Origin: Ixodes scapularis
Lineage: Eukaryota; Arthropoda; Arachnida; Ixodida; Ixodidae
Assembly (NCBI RefSeq): GCF_016920785.2
Contig: NW_024609837.1
Coordinates: 28,881,033-28,945,032 of the forward strand
Reading direction: 5' to 3'
Length of the DNA: 64,000 nucleotides
This document shows positions 10,060 to 21,500 of the stretch, in pieces; the first letter of the stretch is position 1; the number at the start of each line of letters is the position of its first letter. The position numbers were made by a program, and so were the translations under genes. The notes below the pieces were generated by a model that saw only the letters and a list, made by a program, of their open reading frames with translations, was not told where the DNA came from and searched no databases.

Positions 10060-12009
10060 TCAGTTGAGCAGTTCGACGGAGACAAACTGCTTGAGGCGTT
10101 CCAGGTACTGGCCGTACAGCTCCACGTCGTTGTGGCCTGCTCCGTCGACCCAGAGTGGCTCCACCGCCCGGGGACAGCGCTCGTAGATGGCCAGGCCGTG
10201 CGAGAAGTCGATCACCTCGTCCTCCGTGCCGTGGATCACCAGCACTGGGGACGACACCTTGGGGATCTTGTCGATGCTGCGGACATGCGGAGGACCTTTG
10301 GTTAGCCTCGGCTTGCAGCCATTGTTGAAGAGTAAACGTGCAGCCTGACTGCGACAAAAGTGAAGCTGAAAGCTAGCTGGCCAAATGAAAACTTACTTAG
10401 AGCTCCATAACTGAGAGCACATGGTCTGATGTTTTGTTTCTGATAACAAAGTTATCACCCCTATGGTCTGTTACAGGTTAAGAATAGAAGGACAACCCCC
10501 ACTCACGAAGCTCTGTACTTTCCATGATTGGGGCAGCCTTTCTCAGTGTTTGCTGGAAATGGTGGAGGGCTTAGTAGAACAAGTGTGTCAAACGCTGTCA
10601 GAGGACACCACTTTCCGCAAGCCACAAATGGGGCGACGCAATTTTTTTGCTTTACTTAGTACCATTTATTTCCCGTTCGTAACCCGTAAAAGAGCTACAT
10701 TACACCCATATGAGAAGACACATTGAATTACAGAATTAAGCAGTCACTGCCCAGTCTGGAAAACAGCCACTTTCACACCTTACGGGTTGTTATGTTCTTC
10801 TTTCACACGTTTCATGCCGGGTTGGTAACTAAAATAACGGTGTCGTATAAACTGCCAAGTTATTTCAGAGGTGCCGCCAACCATCGGTCAAATTTCGGTC
10901 GTTGAAACCGTTTCGCGAGCATCGTGAAGTCGCGACCGGAAAAGCTATGGAGGCAGACCTCGCTAGCCAAAAAGTACGGAAGAAACCCGCTGAAGAGTGG
11001 TCTTCACCATTTAAAAGAGCTGCGGGAACAAACATGCGGGCGCCTCTCACAAAGAGCGTCGCGACATGAGATGCTGTTTTGACCGGACACCGGAGCACAG
11101 CTGTTGGGCCGGACTAGGCTTAGCGGAAAACAGCTGGGACGCTGCCGGACGGCCACACAAAGGAATGCACCGGCGCTTGCAGACGACACAGTAGGTTCGC
11201 CAAGAGGTCGGGAATACTGGGCGAACAGTTCGAGAAGGGCGGACATTTAGGGTTCCACGGACATGGATCGAGGGAAACCGGATGCCGCCACCGCGGTTCC
11301 GACACGGCGGGAGGCGCCCTACGAGAACGGGTACCACGCAGAGACTCCGGACGTCGGCTCACCTCGGGAAGGCGTCGAAGAACCAGGTGCGCTTGGTGTT
11401 CGGAAAAGCCACTCTCATACCGGACATGAGCGGCGAGTGCAGAATCACTGCGCCCACCTCGTACCTCGACGCTAGGTCCACGGTGGGCACCGTTCCGATG
11501 CTCTGTCCGTACAAGATGATGTTCTCGGGGCTGATGCCGTACCGGGTGCGCAGCGCCTGCCAGGCGGCGTCGATGTCCGCGTACAGGTTTTTCTCGGACG
11601 GCTTGCCCGTGCTCACGCCGTAGCCCGAGTAGTCGTAGCTGAAGATGTTGCAGTTGATGCGCGAGCCCAGCCCCAGGTAGAAGCTGCTCATCTGGCCCAG
11701 GTCAATGGCGTTGCCGTGGCTGAAGAGCAACGTGAAGCGGGCGCTCGGCGAGCAGCGCACAAACATGCAGGCCATCCGGTTGCCCCTGGACGTGCGCGTG
11801 TAGAAGACCTCGACGGCCTCCAGCTCCCGCTGCGAGTACTGCCACTCGGCGCGCTCGGTCAGGCTCAGCGTGTACTTGGTGCCGGTCTCGTCCGGAACCA
11901 ACGAGTAGGTCGGTTCCGGCGGCAGGAAAGCGAGCTTGGCGGCGATGCGAGCGGGGAACGGCGGGCAGCAGAACAGGCAGCATAGTTCACTGAAAGACAG
12001 GCCGTTCAT
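10060..12009 (-). CDS. ABHD17: ABHD17 serine hydrolase (protein depalmitoylase), complete
   Basis: There are two exons: 11363-12009 and 10060-10276, separated by a 1,086-bp intron with GT at 11362-11361 and AG before 10276; the junction encodes AFPSIDKIPK. The product is 287 residues, the family's usual size. MNGLSFSELCCLFCCPPFP at the N-terminus is the Cys cluster that is itself palmitoylated and anchors the enzyme to membranes. The alpha/beta-hydrolase core shows LLFSHGNAIDLGQM (oxyanion region), the nucleophile elbow GQSIG with Ser170, Asp235 in HGTEDEVIDF and His264 in GAGHNDVELYG. ABHD17 proteins remove palmitate from N-Ras and PSD-95. An in-frame Met lies four codons upstream at 12021, but the conserved start is Met-Asn-Gly-Leu-Ser-Phe at 12009. 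It is divergent from ANO8. Confidence 0.96.
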
Positions 12010-12576
12010 CTCTCTAGGCATCGGGCCAGTTGGGGCGGGCGAGGGGACGCGTCCGTGGGGGCTGCTCGCCAGGATCGGAGCGGGGAGACTAGGTCGCGTT
12101 TGCGGCTAGCATGGCACCAGCGAGCGCGGAGACTCCGACCCGACGGCTCTGTCCGACGGACGAAACGGGCGTCGGACGGAAGAAAACGAAACGGAAAGAA
12201 AACAATATCGAGAAGATGACAGTTCGACGTCCTCCCACCATTGAAGGGGTGACGTCATGCGCTGCAGGTCGGCAGCTAAATTCACTGCCGAAACGTTACT
12301 CGCGTAAACAAACAAAAAATGAGCGTAAACATTTCTCTCGCGCGGTTAACCTAAATAAAAATAAAAATAGTATCTTACCGCCTTGTTTATGCGAATTACC
12401 AGCTAGTTCGTCCTCAAGGCGAAACAGGCGAAATAGTACGTACGAAAGCCATAACGAAAACAACCCGAGCTGACGACGTGTGTCGACTTACCGCCCGAGC
12501 CTGAAAGCATCGGTGGTCTTCATGGGCTGTGTCGGCTGCATGATTTGCTTCGAGGGCAGCTGAAAATCCGGCCGTC
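12010..12576. promoter_or_regulatory. divergent promoter region ABHD17 / ANO8
   Basis: Only 567 bases separate the two start codons. The flanks are GC-rich and the centre (about 12300-12400) is AT-rich. On the minus strand a consensus donor (GTAAGT) ends at about 12483-12490, after an exon-like stretch that overlaps the ANO8 first exon in antisense; it could be a 5' untranslated exon of ABHD17. No TATA box is evident, as expected for a housekeeping pair. Confidence 0.45.
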
Positions 12577-15500
12577 ATGGAACCCAGGCTGCGCAAACAT
12601 CGAAAGACGATGAAATTCTCCTTACTGTCGGGTGAGTCGCGCGTGCGCGGGTGCAATGTGGCTCGAAGCGCGCCGTGTGCCAGAGCAGTGCACCGAGCTA
12701 TGCGCGGAGACGCTACGACAACAACTTAAAACGTTGCTCCTTCTACCTGCGTTCATTACCGGAACTCCGGAAATTGACCGAGTCCCACTCCCGGGGTTAA
12801 AGAGTCCGACCTGTTTTCGCCTTCTCGTTCGCTCTTGTGTATCTGGGTCAGTGCTCGGCTCAGCTGATCCGCTGACGCTGCGCGAACAGTGCTCGTTTTG
12901 CATCCAAAGAACGTGTCTGCCAACATCGCAGCATTAGCTCGAATGTCTTCAGATATCTGAGGCGTCTGGTGCGCTGCCATTGATGGTCTGAAATTCGCCA
13001 AAAGTGGCCAGGGCACCTGTTGCAAAGTCTGCAGGGCACCTCCAGACCCTGAACGTCAGGAAAATCCTGGGAACCTCTGCGCATGTCCTGGCTTCGATAT
13101 CAGTTAAAATCTCGACGAAAATAGGTTCTACCTTTCACAGAATAAACCTGCGATTGATTTTCCTGCTGTCAGGAGCATATCTCCTTGACTGTGAATCAGT
13201 ATTATCATCAGATTATCACTTTAAAAAAAAAAAACAAGAATAAAAGAGGCAGTCAGTTGCTATACCCTGTTGCCGACTACGAAAAGCAGGACTTGCTCCT
13301 CTTGTAAAGCCCTCCACTCTTCCCCAACCAGGAGAGCAAATGCTCTAGAGGAGACGGGCATTCACTCTCCTAAACTGGGAAAAAGTGGAGGACTTTTCAA
13401 AAGAAGCTTGTCCAGCTATTCTAAAGCCGCAACATTGCACAAATGCAAGCGCACGAAAAGAAAGCAAAAGACGCCACAAGTCGGCATAATTTCACCGTAG
13501 TCCAATCAACTCGGTGCGAGCCATTTCTGATCCACTGCGTCCAGTTCCATTCCATCGTACTCCAGAGGCAGTATGTATAGCCGGGTGCGTGCTTGCACCT
13601 TGGAAACCTGGGAACACTAGTGTCAGAGAGCGGAATGCAGCGGAACAGGCGTCTCCCGCACCCACCACCACTGCTGTGGCACATCTAGGATCGTGGCAGG
13701 CAAGAGCATAACTCTTCTGTAATGTTGTCGGGTGGAAATTGAGGCTCCGGTTTAGGTGGGGGGGAGAGGGGGATAAGCACGCTATTTGGAGATGCGTTCA
13801 AGGTACCATGGTTGGGCCCAGGAGGGTCATGGGACAATACAAGTTGATGGCCTAGTTGACTAAACATCACATAAGAGTTAGCACCAAAAGGTTAAAGGAC
13901 AAGTAGAAGACTGGACAGGACAAGTGCTACTTTCAATAGGCATTCTAACGAAAACACAGAGAAAGAAGAAAAGAAACGGGCAGTGAGATGATATGTGGAT
14001 TTGTCCCTTTTTTTTAATTTATTATCAGTCGGGTTTTTTTTATTACGAAAAAACAATACATTTCCACATTTTTCCTTTCAAACTTTTTGTTGCTTTTTTT
14101 TAATCTTTAAATTCTTTTTCTTTATCTTTTTACTAAAATGTTTGTTGAACGTAGTGCATGTCCTGTCCTGGGGGGATCCTGAGTTCAACCCCCACCCCTG
14201 CCCATTTCAATCTGGATGAGCGTCGTACTGGTGTGCGGCCGTGTACCACTACTGCGTGATGCACAATAAAGTTCTACTGCTCATCTACAGCTGAGAGACA
14301 AGTCACCCGTTATGGCAGACTAACTTCAGACTGTGTAAACAGACACACACCTTTCTTATTTTTGTCGTGTGGGTATTGGTGGTCGATTGCATGGTGTTAA
14401 AGGGACACTGACAGGGTATTTATGCTCGCCGAGGTTTTAGTTGTACGTGACATATGAGAGCTCAACTACCCAGAACAAAATTTGCGGCTCGAAATTCGGT
14501 TTCTTTCCGCCCGAAAACCGCCGATCAAGAACTGGCCGGTTCGAGTCTCCCTCACTCTCTTTTCCGCGGTCACGGGCCGTTTTCTAAGGTATCGATGCGA
14601 CCACCAAATTTAATCAAAGTCGTGGGTCACTGAAAACACACACTCAATATTAAAAATAGAAAAAATTATGAAACCCATTTTTTGTGGCTTCTAAAAAGCT
14701 GCAAATCATTGATTGAAAAAAAAGTTCCACAGACAACCGGAAGCATTCTGTGCGTTCGTCGTTTCGCGTATCGTGGGACTCGCGGGAACGGCGATGGCAG
14801 CGGACGACGGGCGTGGGACCTCTATTTCCGAACTGTCGTTCGCGGTACCGGCGAATTCTGTCTACTTTTAAAAGAGAAATTTAGGACTGATCAAAAGAAT
14901 TGGTATTCATCCCGTACGACACGCCCGACCACCAAGCCGATTTGCACGAAGACATCGCCGAGACGTCGCCCGTGGCTGAAGACTTCGCTCGCGCAAACGT
15001 CAAGCACGACGTGTCTACTTCGAGTTGAATATGCACGCGTACGATTTCTTTACTAGGTGCGAATGTCGCCAATGCGTGGTGCTTCCTGACTTCGACCCGG
15101 GAGTGCTTTTGCTAGAGGAAAATCGGCAGCAAACTTTCCAACTTACAGTTTACCGGCTGAATTATTAGTCAGGAAAGAGATCCACTATTGAAGAAATGCT
15201 CCAGTAGCTCAGTGGGAACGACGTCCGCTTCGCACGCAGTAGGACCGGGTTCGATCCCCCGTGTAACCTATATTTTTTTTTTCAAACATTTTTTGATGTT
15301 TACATATTTTTTTTTTATTTTTTTTTAACAATTATCACTGAAGAAACAAACAAAAAAATAGCAAAAAAAATGTTGTGGACGACACTTCGCTGAATTAAAT
15401 GGTATGGGATTTCCTTTTTGACACCTGCGAACTCAATGTAATCACTTTCCACAAAATGCAAGGAGCATATAAATCAGGTAGCGTCCGCTTTCCGAGGTGC

Positions 15501-18500
15501 CCGTATATGTTCTACATTAATTGCAGCCAGCCATTGGTCCCAATCCCGTTGATCTTTCGGAAACTCTGTCGCACAACGCCCTTTTTTTCCGGACGCAGGA
15601 CATGTGAGCCAGCTCTTCACGCAACATCTTGGGTGTATTCTTTTCGGAGCCGATCATGGAAATTCACCACGGGCACTCACTACTCATCTCCAACTCCTCA
15701 ATGTACAAAACAACTCATCTTGGAGTACAGAACAACGAGCGGAACAAACATAACTGCAAAAGAAGCGCACGCCACGGCGAACAGTTCCCGTACGCCGCAC
15801 GTCATGTCGTCTGCTACGGAGAGGAGAAAAAAAAAACAAAAACGCACGTTCGGGTGTAGCCACGTGACTTCCGCCACTCACTCTCTTCTCTCCACTTCTC
15901 CGATCTCCGTCGGGTTTTGGTTTTGGTTTCGAGCAGTTGCGTCTTTTGGCTTTATTAAAAAATACGCTACTCTGTTGCAAAATATTAATTGGGTAGTCTT
16001 CCGGCACCATAATGAAGCCCCTGGCAAAAAATTAAAAAAAAACTTTGGGGGGTGTCAGTGTCCCTTTAACCCACCATGGCTTGAAGCACGTGGAGGGAAA
16101 ACTAGCACTGCAGGACCCAGGCATCCTGCGTTCACGTTAAAGATCCCAGGCTAGCGGTTGTATTGCACTGGCTAAATCGCTCATCTATAGTGGGCAACAA
16201 TGTGGCCATGTTCTGGCAGACTAAACTCCTGTTGTATAAACAACTAATGACTCTTTTTTTTTTTGTCCTTTCCTTTGTCTTTTGTGAGGGTGATGTGGAT
16301 TGTGTTTCAGCGGGGCGCCTGGTGGGCCGTCGCTGGCAGGTGTCCAAGCAGCTTCTGGCCGCCTCCCAGTGCTGGAACCGCACTTTGCCGAGCCACGGCT
16401 GCGACGTGGTGCTCACGTTCCCACCCGGCACGCCGGCCTCCACCACGGACTGGTTCCATGACCGGATCCGCGACAGAGTGCCCCAGCTGGCCATCAACAT
16501 CCGCCACCATGCACAGTCTGGCTCCGTGGGCTTCTACTTCACGGCTGACTATGACAGGCAAGTGTTTTGAGCTTTCGGGGGTGCGATTATGATGGAGCTG
16601 CCTTCTCCGATTCTGGTCTCTCCTATTCAGCTTTCTCAAGTTCAGCTTTCTTCGATTCTGCTTTGGAGCTAGCACCGAGCTTTAGACTTTGGCATCTGTG
16701 GCTATGCCGTGCTCACATATATTCTGCTAACGTCATGAAGAGAGACCTTCTCTGAAGGGACATTTTGCTGAGGCACTTTGCATCTTCACTAGTGATACCC
16801 GTAGCCGCTTGGTCACGTAGCACGAAAAATGGGCAGTTGTGCATTCGGGTTGTCTTGCACCAAAGTTCTAAACCATCCTGAGTATTTCTTTTTTTTTTCT
16901 TCGAAATTTTAGGTCATACAAAATTCTCTTAAATCTGAGGTGCTAGGGGCCTAGTCAGACAGAAACAAAGGTCGCTTGACTAGGCCCCTAACACCAATAT
17001 CCATCTTCTTCTGTCTCCGCATATTGAAGAAAGACATTAAAGAAAAGCAGGAAAATTGATAAACAAAGTATGAGTTAATCTAAGTTATAACTCAAGAACG
17101 GCAGCCTACAAAAGTGAGTAAAAATCTCTGAGCCCATCGAGCCAGATTTCTCTCTGTGTCAGCTGCTACTCCTATCCCGTTAATGCAAAGCGCATGCCAA
17201 AAAAAAAAAAAAAAAAAAGACGCACGCTGTGCGAGATTATGAGTTGTGGATTCCACGTGCATCAAAACTGGGGGAGCTGAGCCACCAAGTACAGCAGAAG
17301 CACTTGCACATGCTGGAGAAAGGAACAGCAAGATGAATGAGCTGTTCTGAAAGTCCCAATCTCTTCCAAGCGTAGTTCAAGGTCGTGCCCACTCTGGAAG
17401 AAACTGCGGCACAGAGCATGCAGAGAGGCAGAGAGGAGAGGTGAAAAAGGAGGGAGCCGGAGCAAAATGGAGGTGGGCAACTGCCAATGGGCAACACAAT
17501 GCGTTGCGCTGACCCCTAGTCGGAGGGCAGTTTTTGGATGCAACAGCCGTAGACAAGTGCAGCAAGCACCTAGTTCATACACATATTGCTATAGACCTTT
17601 TTCGTGTACTGTCGTCCCCAGCCACCTAATAGGTGTATCCGGTATGGGTGACGAAAAAAATAGTAAAACATTTCAACCGGTAAATAGTAAAAGAAGTAGA
17701 GGGGAGGCAAAACAAGAATGTACAACAGTTACGCTTATATCCTAAATGACTTCTATTGGCGTGGCGACGACAAAACAATGTTTCCGCCCATACTGGAAGT
17801 GACGACAATTCAAGATGGCGGCGCTTTTGTGAAAAGGATCTGTGGGCATCCGGTGGGACAGGCGTTCGTGGACATAACAGCCTGAGAAAAATGTTACCCG
17901 TGAATATGTCAGTGAGGTTCTATTGTAACTTTTATGGAGGCAAAGTAGTGATTGTAATTAAATTACATATTCTAAGTAATTTATCCGGGTAAGCCAACAA
18001 GGAAAGGCTTTGTCCCCCTTATGTGGCTTGATCAACGGAAGAGCGCCCTACGAAACGCTCCCTCGCCGTCCAGCCTGCTGAGGGGTGCGGAGGAGCTGAA
18101 GCTGCGCAAGCTGGTGAAGGAGGAGTTTGGGGGTGGCCACAAGGAGTTCCTGTACGAGGAGCAGGGCTGCTTTGAGGGGGTCCAGGACAGCGAGCATTTC
18201 CTGAGCAGCCAGGAGCGCCAGAGCATCGTCTTCTACTTCCTCAACAGCCTGCGGGCGCGGGAGGGGGACGTCCTCCAAGGAGTCTACTTCATGGAGGGAC
18301 AGTCCATTGGTGAGGCCATGCTGCCTTGGTGCCGCTGCTCTCGGTTGCTTATCGAACGCGTCCTGCTGTGAAATGCCGAGCATGCACCTGTGTCGCAATA
18401 GGCACTCGCCATTGCTTGGATTTGGGCTAGTTGGTTTGACATTATGAGGTATACTGCACTGAGAAGTTACATTGAACACATAAATGCGTAAATTATGAGA

Positions 18501-21500
18501 CGATATGGTAAACAGATAAGAACATGACATGTTCATGAAAGCGCATACTACGGTAACAACTGTTTATATTTTGTTTCTTCTTTTTCTTAAAAAGATCCCG
18601 CAGCACAACAGGGCAAACGTCAGCTGTAGGGTACCAACAGCATAAGCACTTACAGCATTTATACCAAATATCTACAAATGACAGAGAAGACATTAATCAT
18701 CCCAATCCTTTCCACGATTTCTCAGGTACATATGCATCATCATCCAAAACGTTTTTTCCATTTCCTAAAACACCTGCATCCGCAACTGCCTGCGATGGCC
18801 TTAATTTTCACTCCGATAATTATCGGGCAATCTTCATCCTTCAAAACAAGGGCATAAAGGAGGAAGAATAAGGAACGAAAAATAAACAGTTGTTACTCCG
18901 CGCTTTCATAAATACGTTGTGTTCTTATCTGTCTACCATATTGTCTCGTAAAGCACTCACCTGCTGCTTTTGAAGCATTTGAAAAAAATAAGCGAAGGAT
19001 ATTACCTAGTTCACCGAGACGCCCCTCCGCGTCAGCCGCTTCTCCAAGCACGCCGGTGCGAAGCAGAGCAGCTTCAGCCGCGGACATGCCAGTGCGTAAC
19101 AGTAAAACTTGACACTGGAGCATTCCTGGAACGCGATGAAGGTTGATGCGAGAGAGTGGGAAAATACTGAAAGCGTTAGGTGTTCATAATTTTCAAACAA
19201 ACAACTACCGTAAAAAACTGCAGAATTGCCTACTTAGTTCAAACGCTCACTATTAACATTTCTCGAACTTGAGAATTCTTCAAATTATTTGTTAATCACC
19301 TGTATTTGACCAGACAAGCACCCATGTCTAGATTACAGTAACCCAGTTTTCAGTGAAAGTGGGGTGGGCGCGTCCTCGGTATTTTACGGTAACATCAAAA
19401 CCTGAATACTTCGAACAGTAAAAATCTGTTGCGAATTGAGTCGAATAGCAATTGCCATTCGCGAAAGATTCTAGCTTTCGAATATTCGCTTGCGCCCGCA
19501 ACGAGGGACTGAAACCCAGCGTCTTCAGTGCAGCGCTGCCTCTCGGAGAACCTGGTGAGCCAGGTGCTCCCCCTGCACCACACGGGGGACCTGAACCGGC
19601 TCAAGAGAGACTGGGTGCTTGCCTTCCTCAAATTGCAGCCCCTGGGTAAGGGTCGTACTCCCCTCCCTCTGCCGGCGTCCCAACCTCCGGGTCCTCTGCA
19701 GATGACATCTGCAGCTACTTCGGGGTGAAGATCGCCATCTACTTTGCCTGGCTGGGCCACTACACCTGGGCCCTGATTGTTCCAGCCGTGGCCGGCACCG
19801 CGCTCTTTCTCCTCTGCTACTGGAGCACCCAGGTAGGTTCCCCCCCTCGCCCTCCGTTGAAGCGGCTCAGAATCCTCTCGGAACCGTTTGCGATCGGTGC
19901 CGGGGCGGTCTTTTCGGTCGATGCATCTGGAAGACTAGCCTCGAAAAAAAAAAACGTCTGGCTTGGGCTTTTCGTCAAGTGCAATAAAGGCACTAATACG
20001 CGGTTCTTATTCTGCTAAGCAGTCTCTGTTTGTACGCAGAAGAGTGGGGTGCTATAGCCACCACTTACCTCCCTTTTCCCATCGAGCAATGGGTAAAAAA
20101 AAAAGAAGACAAAAAAAAAACTGGACAGGCGCTAGCACCTATCTTGTCGTCTTCTTGTCTTCTTTGTCCTTGTTTTGTTTATACTTACCTTTTAATTAGT
20201 ACAAACCAACGTAGTCCAAACCCAAGTTTTTACAATCGATCTAAGAACGTTGAACAAAACCAAACATACGACATTGGATCATGAACGTGGTTTCGGTGGC
20301 CTCCGTTTGGCCTCGCACCCATGACGGCGACTTGCGGTCGTGCCCAGGCGACTGAGGACCTGTGCTTTGTGCTGTTCTCGCTGCTGAACATGCTGTGGGC
20401 CACCTTGTACCTGGAGTCTTGGAAGCGCTACTCGGCCGAGCTGGCTTACCACTGGGGCACCCTCGATTCCCAGAGCGAGCTACTCACGGAGCCGAGGCCG
20501 CAGTTCACCGTGAGTGCCGCACTCGTGCACTGCTCCCTCTCCGAAAGTACCGCCCACTTTGCCCGGACCGATTCCTGCTTTCTCTTGCCGAATGCTTTAA
20601 AGGGCTCACTGGCATTCTTCGGCACGAAACAAACGGTCGGCATGGTCCATTTTTAGACTGCCCGTTCGACCTGCAGGCCTGCCTTCCACCGACGTCGCAG
20701 CACCGATAAGCGCGGGTATATTTGAACGTTGGTTTCGGCATCTTTCTCGTTCGCTGATTTCGCAGTAACTATTCTGAACTTCTCATTACTGATGGGCATA
20801 CCAGAAAGGGTGAAGGTTGGCGATTCAGAAAATATTAATGGGTGTATCTAGAAAAAATTGCTGGAGTGCCAATAGACCCCTTTCAAAAGTGAGCACCGTC
20901 TGCAGGCACTCGTGCCTAAATTAAATCACATAAATAAGCCAATAAATGCGGCACAATTAAATTTTACAGAAAGATCTCTTTATGTTGTGCATTTATTATA
21001 TTTAGATTTTGTGAGTGTAGGTTTTTGAGAAAAAAAAATGTCAGGAAATCGAAAACGTGCTTTTTTCTGTGCGCGGGAGGAAGCAAGCCGTTTAATTCGC
21101 GCCGCTACTCGCATATTGTACTACGCACGCTCCGACCTGCTGGATCTGATTTGGTGTTCACCTCTAAGAAGCTTTCAAGCAATGTGTGAGTAGCAGCACC
21201 AACTCAACGGTTTGCTTCTGTTTTCTGCCCGCACATGGGAAAAAACAAGTTTTTCTTTTTTTTAATTGTTCTTCCCTTGAAACCCACACTCGCGAGATTT
21301 AAGCATGATCAATGCGCCACCTAAAGACACCTTAGTAAAACAGTTTGATTGCACTCGGTTTATTGGCTTATTTAAAGAAATTATTTTATGCCCAAACTGC
21401 GCCCGGAAACGCCTTGTAGTAGCGGCTGCGGCAACCATATGAGTCTGCCATTGTTTGAGCATATACTCGAACAGCTTATTGGACGCCAGGGCTGCGTCAA

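Noticed and set aside
9616..10305. 229-codon plus-strand open frame
   Set aside because: Antisense to the certain ABHD17 second exon and its 3' flank; Val-rich stretch comes from GTC/GTG runs, no domain.
15399..16154. 251-codon plus-strand open frame
   Set aside because: Crosses the right terminus of the TTAA element into an unrelated repeat, so it cannot be one conserved protein.
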